NCBI GenBank assembly: GCA_016218725.1
Contig: JACRDB010000114.1
Span: 1-42,276 of the forward strand
Direction of reading: 5' to 3'
DNA from: Deltaproteobacteria bacterium
GTDB taxonomy: Bacteria > Myxococcota_A > Polyangia > Polyangiales > Ga0077539
Length of the DNA: 42,276 bases
Shown here: piece by piece, positions 23,589 to 30,899 of the stretch
How positions within the stretch are numbered: the first letter of the stretch is position 1
Layout of the letters: the number at the start of each line of letters is the position of its first letter
Translations under genes and position numbers: made by a program
Notes under the pieces: model-generated
Told to the model about the DNA's origin: nothing
Databases searched by the model: none
What the model saw: the letters and a program-made list of their open reading frames with translations, nothing else

Positions 23589-24266
23589 TCAGGATTCCGG
23601 GGCGGCCTGGGGGGCCGCCTCCTCGGGGGCGCGGAGCCTCCGGGACACCTCGGAGACAAAGCCATGGAGGGCGTCGGTTCCCGCGAAGGTCCAGCCCTCG
23701 GGCGAAGCCTGCCGCAGGACCTTGAGCTTGACCAGGCGCTCCAGCACCACGGCCACGTCCTCGACGGCCATGCCCAGCTCCGAGGCCAGGTCCCCGGGCT
23801 GCAAGGGAAGGAACACCCCGTCGGGGCGCGAGACGCCGAACTCGTCGGCCACCCGGACGAAGCCCTTGAGCACCTTCAGCCGGGGGTCCCGCTCCAGGAG
23901 CGTTTCAATGAAGGAGTTGGCGCTGTCCAGCCGGGCCGAGAGCTTGCGGATGAGCCTGACGGCGATCTCGGTGGTCCCGACCACCATGGCCTCGAAGGTG
24001 CGTCCGTCGATTTCCAGGGTCTCCACGGCCTCCACGGCGATGGCCGTGGCGGTGCGAGGCCGGCTGTTGAGAATGGCCATCTCGCCGAAGAACTCGCCGG
24101 GGCCCAGCACCGCCAGGGTGCGGTCTCCGGTGGGGAAGCGCCGCTCGATGCGTACTCTCCCGGTCCGGAGGACGTACATCACGGCGCCGGGCTCGCCCTC
24201 GCGGAAGAGCACCGCGCCCGCGGGGAAGCTCCGCCCGAAGCGCGAGAACAACGGGTCCGCCGCCAT
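23589..24266 (-). CDS. Cyclic-nucleotide-binding protein, Crp/Fnr-like layout
   Basis: Residues about 5-115 form a cyclic-nucleotide-binding domain. The phosphate-binding cassette is complete, FFGEMAILNSRPRTATAIA with Gly61-Glu62 and Arg71-Thr72-Ala73, so cAMP or cGMP binding is plausible. A long helix follows (RLIRKLSARLDSANSFIETL), then a winged-helix-like C-terminal domain (about 140-215; LASELGMAVEDVAVVLERLV and VLRQ). It thus resembles a Crp-type regulator, though the putative recognition helix is more acidic than usual and DNA binding is not assured. ATG 24266 is chosen over ATG 24302 to match the domain start. The gene precedes the phosphodiesterase-like gene by 8 bp. Confidence 0.82.
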   Translation of the reverse strand: MAADPLFSRFGRSFPAGAVLFREGEPGAVMYVLRTGRVRIERRFPTGDRTLAVLGPGEFFGEMAILNSRPRTATAIAVEAVETLEIDGRTFEAMVVGTTEIAVRLIRKLSARLDSANSFIETLLERDPRLKVLKGFVRVADEFGVSRPDGVFLPLQPGDLASELGMAVEDVAVVLERLVKLKVLRQASPEGWTFAGTDALHGFVSEVSRRLRAPEEAAPQAAPES

Positions 24267-24341
24267 GGGGGCAGTGTAAGCGCCTCCCTTCCTCCTGCGC
24301 AATGAAAGCGACAGGCGCCGCCGTGGACTACACTCCCGCGC

Positions 24342-25403
24342 GTGCCCCGCGGCGCGACCCTGCTCTCCCTGGTCCTCGGGTGCCTCCTCGGGTGTGACCG
24401 CCCCGTCCCTCCGAGGAGGCCCGTCCCCCGGGGCCTCCCGGTGCTCACCGTCCCCGACGGGGACGCGGCCCCGGGCTCTCGGGAGGCCCCTGGGAACGAC
24501 GCGGTGGAGCGGTGCGCGCGAGAGACCCTCCAGGGGACGCCCCCGGCGCTCGCCGAGGCCCTGGTGGTCCTGGACCAGGAGGAGGTGGTGCGAGACGCCT
24601 GCCGTCTTCGTCTGGCCGAGGAGGCCGTGGCGCCGTCGGGCTGCCAGGCCATCACCCTGGAGCCCTTGAGGGAGGCCTGTCAGGCGCGCACGGCGATGCT
24701 CTCAGGGCAGCCCGACGGGTGCCCCGCGTTCCGAGGTTCCCTGGGGCGGGACCCCGTGTGTGTGGCCGTGGCCCTGAGGTCCCCGGCGCTCTGCGCGGCC
24801 TGTACGCTCTTTGATCGCCGTCGGTGCCTCGCGCTGCTCTCCCGCGACCCTCGACGGTGTGGGACCGGGGAGTACGCCCCGGAGTGCGCCCGGGAGGTGA
24901 CCCGCCTTGGCCCCAGGCTCCCCCTGGTGGAGGGCCAGCCCTACGCGCCCGGCACGGCCTCCGTGGTAGTGTCCCGGGGCGACGCGGGTGCACCCGAGGT
25001 GCCCTACCGGGGCTTTGATCGTGGGGTGTTTCTCGATGCGTCGGGCGCCCTGTGGCTCGTGGATCCGCTGGTGTCTTGGGACCTGGGAGCCGTGCTGCCC
25101 GGCGCCGATCCGAGGGTGGCCGTGCGCATCCTTCGGCCCTCGGCCGCCCGCGAGGTCGAGGTCACCGTGGAGGCGAAAATCACGCTCTCTGACCTGGGAA
25201 CGCTCGACACCCGGGATGGTACCACCCGGGCCGTGGCGCGGCTGACGCGCTTCCCCGAAGGTCGACGGGGTCACGCCGCGGGGGTGGTGCGCTGGGAGGG
25301 CCTGTGCGCCGGGCGACCGGTGACGGTGACCTTGCGCTTCCAGACATTTGTCAGGGACGTGCTCCCTCGGCCCCCGAGGGGTTACCCCGCCGAACTGGAT
25401 TGA
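24342..25403 (+). CDS. Cys-rich lipoprotein of unknown function
   Basis: GTG 24342 starts a 353-residue protein with a lipoprotein signal (MPRGATLLSLVLGCLLGC, lipidation at Cys18). The middle part (about 55-185) has some ten Cys residues in helical-looking segments (VERCARETL, RDACRLRL, SGCQAITLEPLREACQA, DGCPAFRG, PALCAACTLFDRRRCLALL), probably disulfide-linked. From about 200 the chain looks like a beta-sandwich (YRGFDRGVFLDASGALWLVD, EVEVTVEAKITLSDLG). No known family was recognised. It is divergent from the cyclic-nucleotide-binding gene over a 75-bp gap and 32 bp upstream of rnd, perhaps in one transcript with rnd-lpxB. Location is expected in the envelope. Confidence 0.7.
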   Translation: MPRGATLLSLVLGCLLGCDRPVPPRRPVPRGLPVLTVPDGDAAPGSREAPGNDAVERCARETLQGTPPALAEALVVLDQEEVVRDACRLRLAEEAVAPSGCQAITLEPLREACQARTAMLSGQPDGCPAFRGSLGRDPVCVAVALRSPALCAACTLFDRRRCLALLSRDPRRCGTGEYAPECAREVTRLGPRLPLVEGQPYAPGTASVVVSRGDAGAPEVPYRGFDRGVFLDASGALWLVDPLVSWDLGAVLPGADPRVAVRILRPSAAREVEVTVEAKITLSDLGTLDTRDGTTRAVARLTRFPEGRRGHAAGVVRWEGLCAGRPVTVTLRFQTFVRDVLPRPPRGYPAELD

Positions 25404-25435
25404 TCCCGGGCTTCCTGGCAGAACGCAGAGCGCCC

Positions 25436-26575
25436 ATGGAGCCCACGCTGATCGAGACCCCGGACGCGCTGGAGCGCATGGTAGGGGCGCTCTCGGGGCG
25501 CTCGCGGCTCGCCCTGGACGTGGAGACCAGCGCCGGTCACGCCTTCACGCCGGCGGTGTGCCTCCTGCAATTCGCCGACGCTCCACCCGACGCTCCGAGC
25601 GATGGCGCGTGGGTGGTGGACGCCCTGGCCCTCGGGTCCCTCGGTTCCCTCGCGGAGCTCCTGGGCTCCGGCGGACCGAGGAAGCTCCTCCACGACGCCT
25701 TCCACGACGCCAGGGTGCTCTCCAGCGCGGGGATCGCGCTCGGGAACGTGCTGGACACCGCCGTCCATGCGCGCTTCCTGGGGCTCCCTCGCACGGGCCT
25801 CGCGTCGCTCCTGGGTGAGCGCTTCGGGGTGATCCTCGACAAGCGCTACCAGACCCTGGACTGGCGCCAGAGACCGCTTACAGATCCCATGTTGTCCTAC
25901 CTGGCAGGAGATGTAAGGGATCTCGGGCGTCTTGCGGAAGGGCTCGTGGCCGAGGTGAGCGCCCAGGGGCTCACCGAGGAGGTTCAGGAAGAGACCCTCT
26001 GGGTGCTCCGGCAGGCTCGGGCGCCGGAGGCCCCGAGGCCCGCCTGGGAGAGGGTCCCCGGGGTCCAGGGCCAGTCCCGGAGGACCCTCGCGGCGCTCCA
26101 GGCGCTGGCCGAGGTGCGCGAGGCGCTCGCCCGGGAGCGGGACACCACCCCCGGGAGGCTCTGCCCCAACGCGGCGCTCCTGGCCCTCGCGCGCGCGCGC
26201 CCGAGCGCGCCCGAGGACCTGCGGCGCTACGTCCGAGACCCCGGCGCCCGCGCGCTGGCTCCGCGGTGGCTCGCGGCCATCGAGGCGTCGTCGACGGCGG
26301 AGCCTCCCTCGCTGGAGCCCGCGCTGCGGTTGTCCCGGGAGGACATCGACGCGCGTCGCGCGCGCGCCGCGGCGCTCACTGCGTGGCGCCAGGAGGAGGC
26401 GCGGCGGCGAGGGGTGGACCTCCAGGCGGTGCTGCCCGGGCACTGCCTCTCGGACCTGGCGGCCCGGGGCGTCCGCGAGCCCGAGGACCTGGCGTTGATC
26501 GACGGCTTCGGGCAATGCCGCGTGGCGCGCTACGGCCCCGCGCTGGTCACGCTCCTCGGGCCGCTGAGTCCTTGA
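25436..26575 (+). CDS. rnd: Ribonuclease D
   Basis: RNase D is a 3'-5' exoribonuclease that trims tRNA and other small RNA 3' ends. DEDDy nuclease motifs are visible: Exo I LALDVETSAG (Asp28, Glu30), Exo II LLHDAFHDARVL and Exo III SYLAGDVRDLGRL with Tyr and Asp. HRDC-type regions follow (about 215-300 and 310-379). Length (379) matches the family. ATG 25436 lacks a strong ribosome site but gives the proper N-terminus. The stop TGA overlaps the TTG start of lpxB. Substrate range is inferred from the family. Confidence 0.9.
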   Translation: MEPTLIETPDALERMVGALSGRSRLALDVETSAGHAFTPAVCLLQFADAPPDAPSDGAWVVDALALGSLGSLAELLGSGGPRKLLHDAFHDARVLSSAGIALGNVLDTAVHARFLGLPRTGLASLLGERFGVILDKRYQTLDWRQRPLTDPMLSYLAGDVRDLGRLAEGLVAEVSAQGLTEEVQEETLWVLRQARAPEAPRPAWERVPGVQGQSRRTLAALQALAEVREALARERDTTPGRLCPNAALLALARARPSAPEDLRRYVRDPGARALAPRWLAAIEASSTAEPPSLEPALRLSREDIDARRARAAALTAWRQEEARRRGVDLQAVLPGHCLSDLAARGVREPEDLALIDGFGQCRVARYGPALVTLLGPLSP

Positions 26576-27687
26576 CGGCGCGAGCTCGCTGGCTCCTGGT
26601 GACGGGTGAGCCCTCGGGCGATCGCCTCGCCGCGGGGATCGTGCGAGGCGCGAGGGCCTCCGGGCGCCCGTGGCGCTTCGAGGGGCTCCCGGGTCCCGCG
26701 TCCGTGGAGGCCGGCGCGGAGGCCACCTTCGGGGCGCTCCCGGGGGCGCTGGGGACGCTGGATGTCCTCCCCCACGCGCTGCGCCTGCGCGCGCTCGCCG
26801 CGGAGCTGGTGCGCGCTTCGGGGCGCTTTGACGCTGCGTTGTTGGTAGACAGCCACGGCTTCACGCTGCCCCTCGGGCGGAGGCTCCGCGCGCGGGGGCT
26901 CCCGGTGGTGCTCCTCTCGGCGCCGCAGGTGTGGGCCTGGGGCGCTGGGCGGGCGCGTTCGCTGGGCGCCTGCGCGGACGCCGTGGGGTGCCTCCTGCCC
27001 TTCGAGCCCGAGGCCCTCCGGGCGCTGGGGGCGCGCTGTGCGCTGCGCTTCGTGGGCCACCCCGCCGCCGAGAGACCGTTGTCGCCTGAGCGGTCGCGGA
27101 CCGTGTGCGTCGTGCTCCCGGGCTCTCGTCCGTTGGAGCTTGAGCGGCTGGGTCCGCCGCTCCTGGCCGCCGCGAGGAGCCTCGAAGCGTTGGGGGTGGT
27201 GGAGTCCGCGAGGGTGCTTGTTCCATCGGAGAGGCTGGGCCACCCGTCGCTGGCTGGCGCCCCGGTGCAGGGCACCGCCGCCGGGCCCTGGGAGGCCCTG
27301 GCCATGGCGAAGGTGGCCCTGGCCTGCTCCGGGACGGTGACCCTGGAGTGCGCCCTGGCCGGCGTTCCCACGGTGGTGGCCTATCGCACGGACCCGGTGA
27401 CGGCGTGGCTCGCCCGGAGGCTCTTGAAGGTGCCGCACCTGGCGCTGCCGAACATCCTTTTGAAGCGACGGCTCTTCCCGGAGCTCCTGCAGGACGGCGC
27501 GACGGCGACCGGCCTCGCGGCCGAGGCGCTGGCGTCGCTAGCTCCCGGGTTGAAGGCGGCGGTGACGGAGGCGTCCCAGACGCTCCGCGCGATGCTTGCG
27601 CTTCCCGGCGGCCACGCGGGCGCGGTCCTTGATCTCCTGGCGGAGGTGATGAACAACGGCCAGTCTTTCGGTGGTTCCAGGGGATGA
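26572..27687 (+). CDS. lpxB: Lipid-A-disaccharide synthase
   Basis: LpxB condenses UDP-2,3-diacylglucosamine and lipid X in lipid A synthesis at the inner membrane. The 371 residues open with WLLVTGEPSGDRLAA (GEPSGD at 12-17). Other family motifs are SAPQVWAWGAGRA, FVGHPAAERP, VVLPGSRPLELERLG, SGTVTLECALAGVPTVVAYR and LPNILLKRRLFPELLQ. The start is TTG 26572, overlapping the rnd stop in the 4 bases TTGA; no ATG or GTG is available before the conserved motif, so coupled reinitiation is likely. Its presence shows a lipid A-containing outer membrane. lpxA, lpxD and fabZ are not adjacent, so the gene is split from the usual lpx cluster. Confidence 0.93.
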   Translation: MTARARWLLVTGEPSGDRLAAGIVRGARASGRPWRFEGLPGPASVEAGAEATFGALPGALGTLDVLPHALRLRALAAELVRASGRFDAALLVDSHGFTLPLGRRLRARGLPVVLLSAPQVWAWGAGRARSLGACADAVGCLLPFEPEALRALGARCALRFVGHPAAERPLSPERSRTVCVVLPGSRPLELERLGPPLLAAARSLEALGVVESARVLVPSERLGHPSLAGAPVQGTAAGPWEALAMAKVALACSGTVTLECALAGVPTVVAYRTDPVTAWLARRLLKVPHLALPNILLKRRLFPELLQDGATATGLAAEALASLAPGLKAAVTEASQTLRAMLALPGGHAGAVLDLLAEVMNNGQSFGGSRG

Positions 27688-27698
27688 CTCCGCGGCGC

Positions 27699-28385
27699 TC
27701 AACGGAACTCGTAGTGCACCAGGACCGGCCTGGCCCCAGCGAGGGGCGGGCTGTGCACGCCACGAAGAGCCCGCTCCAGGCAGGCCCTTCCTGGAGCCAG
27801 CGCGGCGCCGTGCGCGCTGTCCGCGGTCGGCGTCGTGGCCTGAACGCTGGCGACGTCCCCGGATGGGAGGAAGGTCACAACGACCACGATCGGCGGTCGG
27901 GGCGGCGTGCCAGGCTCACCAGGGAAGCACCCGAGCAGATGGGGAGGGGCTTGCTCGAGCAGTGCCTGACGCGCGATGACCTCCGGCGGCAGTGGGGGCT
28001 GAGGGGACCCCGCGGGCGGACCGGACGGGGGTGGTGTTGCCAGTGATGGTGGCGTCGAGGGAGGGGGCGGGGGTGAAGTCGGCGCAGGTGGGTGGAACGA
28101 TCCCCCGCACCTGCAATCCCGAGACATCCGTCTACCGCAGTCCCGCCTCGGGGCGCTGTGACGGTTGAGGCTGACGCCACCCTCCCAGCCTGCGGCCCGA
28201 CAGACTGACATACAGCTGCGCTCGCAGGTGAGGATGTTCGGATCTGGCTGGACAGCCTGCGCCGACGCCTCACAGCCCGCGAGCAGCGTTACGCCGAAGG
28301 CCGCCGCGCCCAACGCCGCACGCAGCGCCGAGCCCCCCCGATGCTCCCAGTTGCCCGCAGAAGCCCATTCTCGAAGCTCGCGCAT
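27699..28385 (-). CDS. Lipoprotein with AgmX/PglI-like C-terminal domain
   Basis: The predicted protein has 228 residues. A hydrophobic segment ends in a lipobox (TLLAGC, Cys38) preceded by an unusually long, partly acidic N-region. A Cys-rich stretch follows (LTCERSCMSVCRAAG and RDCGRRMSRDCRCGG, residues about 53-95), then a Pro-rich spacer. The last about 90 residues (from PPHLLGCFPGEPG, then VVTFLPSGDVASV, LERALRG and VLVHYEF) follow the pattern of the AgmX/PglI C-terminal domain of myxobacteria, which is related to TonB-type C-domains. The start is uncertain: ATG 28385 has AAGG about 8 bases upstream, while an in-frame ATG 28586 would add 67 residues. Codon bias is a little weaker than in the neighbours. 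Confidence 0.6.
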   Translation of the reverse strand: MRELREWASAGNWEHRGGSALRAALGAAAFGVTLLAGCEASAQAVQPDPNILTCERSCMSVCRAAGWEGGVSLNRHSAPRRDCGRRMSRDCRCGGSFHPPAPTSPPPPPSTPPSLATPPPSGPPAGSPQPPLPPEVIARQALLEQAPPHLLGCFPGEPGTPPRPPIVVVVTFLPSGDVASVQATTPTADSAHGAALAPGRACLERALRGVHSPPLAGARPVLVHYEFR

Positions 28386-28650
28386 CGCGTCGCCTTTTCT
28401 GGGGTGGCCCGCAGGTGAAGCTGTTGCGAGCACCCCCGAAGCAACCGCCCGTCGCCAACGCTCGCCATTCCGCCCGGTCTGCGAATGCGGATCGCCGTCA
28501 GACAGCTGGGCGTCGCTGCATGCCGACCTCCTGGGCGAGGCAAGGTCTCCCGCAAGTTCCTGACGAAATGACCCGGCATTTAACATTTTCGATACACCCT
28601 GGTGGAAGATGTCACGGCGCCGCGCCACCTCGCGACCGAGAGGCCTCCGC
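28386..28650. other. 265-bp non-coding gap with locally AT-richer stretch
   Basis: No convincing gene is seen. Around 28562-28600 the sequence is clearly more AT-rich than the surroundings. On the minus strand it could supply a promoter for the lipoprotein gene at 28385 (a TATCGA-like hexamer near 28590), but no confident -35/-10 pair was found. If the long start at 28586 is used, most of this gap would instead be coding. Confidence 0.35.
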
Positions 28651-29163
28651 CTACTTCTCCGGGCACAGGCCTCGGGCATACTGGAGCCCGGCCCAGCGCG
28701 CGGCGAGGCGGATCATGGCGCCCCGGAGCCCGGGCGACGAGGCCCCTCGGATGGCGCGCGCGATCTCATAGGGGATGGGCGCGGTGCCCACGAGCTGCGG
28801 CGCGGGCGTGGCCTCGGGCTGCTGGAGCTCCTGCGGCGCGAGGCGGAAGCGGAGTGACTTCACCTGAGCGCCCGCCGGGACCCGCCGCACGCGGCGGAGC
28901 AGGGACACCCGCTGGAGCGACAGCTCCTGCATCCAGACGGCGTTCTTTACGTGCACCGTGAGCACGCCGTCCCGCAGCGCGAAGGGGCGCGTGGCGCGCG
29001 CGACCTGGGGGCCCACGGCCTCCTCCCAGGCGGGCCACACGCCCAGGGCCTCGCGCACGCGGCGAGGGTCCCTCAGGGCCTCGGCCAGCAGGCAGCCGAT
29101 GTGGGCCGTCCCGATGGGCTCATAGCTCCGGTGGCGGCGGCTCACCCGACGAGCGTAGCCCAT
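28651..29163 (-). CDS. DUF721/DciA-like protein
   Basis: The core of the 170 residues (about 40-105) matches DUF721: VWPAWEEAVGPQVARATRPF, ALRDGVLTVHVKNAVWMQEL and SLLRRVRRV. DciA proteins of this family load the replicative helicase in bacteria lacking DnaC; other DUF721 members have no known role. The N-terminus is basic (RRVSRRHRSYEPIG) and the C-terminal 60 residues look unstructured. ATG 29163 shares one base with the TGA of the upstream BtpA-like gene (TGATG), so it is coupled as the last gene of that operon. A DciA role is plausible but unproven. Confidence 0.78.
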   Translation of the reverse strand: MGYARRVSRRHRSYEPIGTAHIGCLLAEALRDPRRVREALGVWPAWEEAVGPQVARATRPFALRDGVLTVHVKNAVWMQELSLQRVSLLRRVRRVPAGAQVKSLRFRLAPQELQQPEATPAPQLVGTAPIPYEIARAIRGASSPGLRGAMIRLAARWAGLQYARGLCPEK

Positions 29164-29981
29164 CAGGGCGCGGAGCGCGAACGTTCCGCCTCCCGGAAGG
29201 CCTCGGCGAAGGCCCGCGCCCTCGCAGGGACCACGGGCCCGCCGGCGCGATCACCCTCGCGCAGGGCGCTGCCGACGATCACCCCGTCGCAGCGGGAGAG
29301 CCACGCGGGGAGGGTCCCTGGCCGCACACCGGAGCCCACCCACAGCGGAGTCTCCGGCGCGGCGGCGCGCACGGCGCGGGCCGTGGCCTCGGAGGCCTCC
29401 CGGCCCGTGCCCGCGCCGGTGACCACGAGCACGTCGGCCAGGGCGCGCTCCACGGCCTCTCGGGCCTCCTCCGCGAGCCTCGGCGAGCCCAGCGGCGACG
29501 AGTGCTTGACGTCCACGTCGGCCACCACGCCCACGCCCCGGGCCTGCAGGCGAGCCCTCGTGCGGAGCATCGTCGCCGCGCAGGACTCGATCACCCCCTG
29601 GTCCGTGACGCGCGCCCCCACAAGCACGTTCACCCGCACGAAGCATGCCTCGGTGGCGGCCGCCACGGCCATGGCCCCGTCGCCGTCGTTGCGCAGGACG
29701 TTCACCCCGAGGGGGAGGCCCGCCACCCGCCGCACGCGCTCGGCGCACACGGCCATCGCGGCGATGGTCTCCGCGGGGCACGCGCCCCGGTGAAACGGCG
29801 CGTCGCCGAAGTTCTCCACGATCACCGCGTCGAAGCCCGCGGAGGCCAGGGCGTGGGCGTCGCGCTCGGCGCCGTGGACGACCGCGTTCATGGAGCCCGC
29901 GTAGCGGGGAGCTCCGGGGAGCGCGGGCAGGTGCACCACCCCCACGAGCACCCCCCGGCGGCGCAGGAGCTCCGGGGTCAC
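29163..29981 (-). CDS. BtpA/SgcQ-family TIM-barrel protein
   Basis: The 272 residues fit the BtpA family: the start VGVVHLPALPGAPRYAGSM, the segment AGFDAVIVENFGDAPFHR, GLPLGVNVLRNDGDGAMAVA, FVRVNVLVGARVTDQGVIES, VVADVDVKHSSPLG and the phosphate-site-like PLWVGSGVRPGTL with GVIVGSALREG. The fold is a TIM barrel. In cyanobacteria BtpA stabilises photosystem I, which cannot apply here; the bacterial relative SgcQ lies in a sugar operon, and the reaction is unknown. GTG 29981 overlaps the stop of the small His/Asp-tailed protein by 4 bp (GTGA). Assignment to the family is strong and the function is unknown. Confidence 0.85.
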   Translation of the reverse strand: MTPELLRRRGVLVGVVHLPALPGAPRYAGSMNAVVHGAERDAHALASAGFDAVIVENFGDAPFHRGACPAETIAAMAVCAERVRRVAGLPLGVNVLRNDGDGAMAVAAATEACFVRVNVLVGARVTDQGVIESCAATMLRTRARLQARGVGVVADVDVKHSSPLGSPRLAEEAREAVERALADVLVVTGAGTGREASEATARAVRAAAPETPLWVGSGVRPGTLPAWLSRCDGVIVGSALREGDRAGGPVVPARARAFAEAFREAERSRSAP

Positions 29982-30283
29982 GCCTTCTGCGCCTCGCGCG
30001 ACGGGGCCTGGCTCGCCTCGTCACCATGGTCGTGATCGTGGTCGTGGTCGTGGTCGTGGGGGACCGCCTGGGTGCGCTTCAGGTTCACCTCGATGCCCTC
30101 GGGGAGCGAGCCCAGGGGGACCCCGAGGAGCCTCTCGGCCATTTCCTTGAGGTCCTGGCGGTGCTCGTGGGGCATGTCCTCGTCCGGGGCCTCGACATCG
30201 AGCACCAGCGTGCTCCGGCCCGTGGCGCCGTCGTGGCGATACCGAATGGTGACCCTGCGCTGGTCGTCTCTGGAGGTCTTCAC
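29978..30283 (-). CDS. Small protein with His/Asp-repeat tail
   Basis: The 101-residue protein begins with a compact alpha/beta-looking core (RRVTIRYRHDGATGRSTLVL, then EDMPHEHRQDLKEMAERLLG and GIEVNLKRT). It ends with an alternating His-Asp run (HDHDHDHDHDH) followed by a polar tail. Such tails bind transition metals such as Ni, Zn or Co, or buffer them. The GTG start at 30283 overlaps the upstream gene by 4 bp and its stop overlaps the btpA-like start by 4 bp, so it is a genuine gene in a coupled operon. I do not recognise a named family. Small proteins of similar look occur beside AAA+ ATPase modules, but no ATPase is seen here. Confidence 0.7.
   Translation of the reverse strand: MKTSRDDQRRVTIRYRHDGATGRSTLVLDVEAPDEDMPHEHRQDLKEMAERLLGVPLGSLPEGIEVNLKRTQAVPHDHDHDHDHDHGDEASQAPSREAQKA
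30026..30058. repeat. Hexanucleotide tandem repeat coding a His-Asp tail
   Basis: Five and a half units of GTGGTC (one unit ATGGTC, one GTGATC, three perfect, then GTG) lie in a row. On the minus strand they encode alternating His and Asp. Because the unit is 6 bp, copy-number changes keep the frame and would only lengthen or shorten the tail. Confidence 0.85.
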
Positions 30284-30888
30284 GCCCGCACCACCACGGT
30301 GACCTCGTAGTCGCCCTTGACGTCCCCGCGCTCTTGAAGACTCTCCAGCTCTCCGAGCTCCCGGGCCCGCTCCTCCAGGGCCTCGCGGTAGGTGCGGTTC
30401 AGGGCCTCCTGGAGCTTCGCCCGGAGCTCCGGCTCGCCGGCCGAGAGCACCCGGATCTGCTCGCGCTCCAGGCGCTCCCGGGCCTGCTCCCGCTGGCGCT
30501 CCAGCGCCTCACGCGCCTGTGCGTTCAGGTCCTTGACGGCCTCCTTCTCCTCGGCGTTCGAGGCCGTCTTGGCCACGGACCCCTGGACCCTGGCCTGGAC
30601 CTCGCTGGTGTTTGTCACCCGCAGGGTCACCGCGCCCCCATCGGGCGCGAGCTTCGCCGTGGCGCCCTCGAAGTCACGCGAGAGCCCACCGTCGGGGTCC
30701 TCGGTCCAGCCCTGCTCCTTGAGGGCCTTGCGCAGGAGGTCCTTCATCCTGGCGTCACCCAGGAGGGGCAGGAGCTTGACCTCCAGGTGCACGACGCCCT
30801 CGACATGGACCTGGTCCTTGAGGTTGTCCGAGGTGATCACCCGGCGCAGGGCCTCCCACGCCGCTTCCAGGTTGGAGCCGCAGGGCAT
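30280..30888 (-). CDS. Coiled-coil protein of unknown function
   Basis: The 202-residue protein has an N-terminal alpha/beta part (about 1-105; NLEAAWEALRRVITSDNLKD, VHLEVKLLPLLGDARMKDLL, LKEQGWTEDPDGGLSRDFEG, APDGGAVTLRVTNTSEV). A long charged helix or coiled coil follows (about 115-180; QAREALERQREQARERLERE and LERALNRT-like helices), ending in ELGELESLQERGDVKG and a last strand. The layout recalls accessory proteins reported beside MoxR/vWA or FtsH-type AAA+ systems (the X domains of ternary systems), but I am not certain and no AAA+ gene is visible. ATG 30888 is chosen over ATG 30918. The stop overlaps the next start by 4 bp (GTGA). Confidence 0.6.
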   Translation of the reverse strand: MPCGSNLEAAWEALRRVITSDNLKDQVHVEGVVHLEVKLLPLLGDARMKDLLRKALKEQGWTEDPDGGLSRDFEGATAKLAPDGGAVTLRVTNTSEVQARVQGSVAKTASNAEEKEAVKDLNAQAREALERQREQARERLEREQIRVLSAGEPELRAKLQEALNRTYREALEERARELGELESLQERGDVKGDYEVTVVVRA

Positions 30889-30899
30889 AGGCCCGCACG

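Noticed and set aside
29163..29981. Photosystem I assembly role for the BtpA-like protein
   Set aside because: No photosynthesis gene is present and the family also occurs in non-photosynthetic bacteria.
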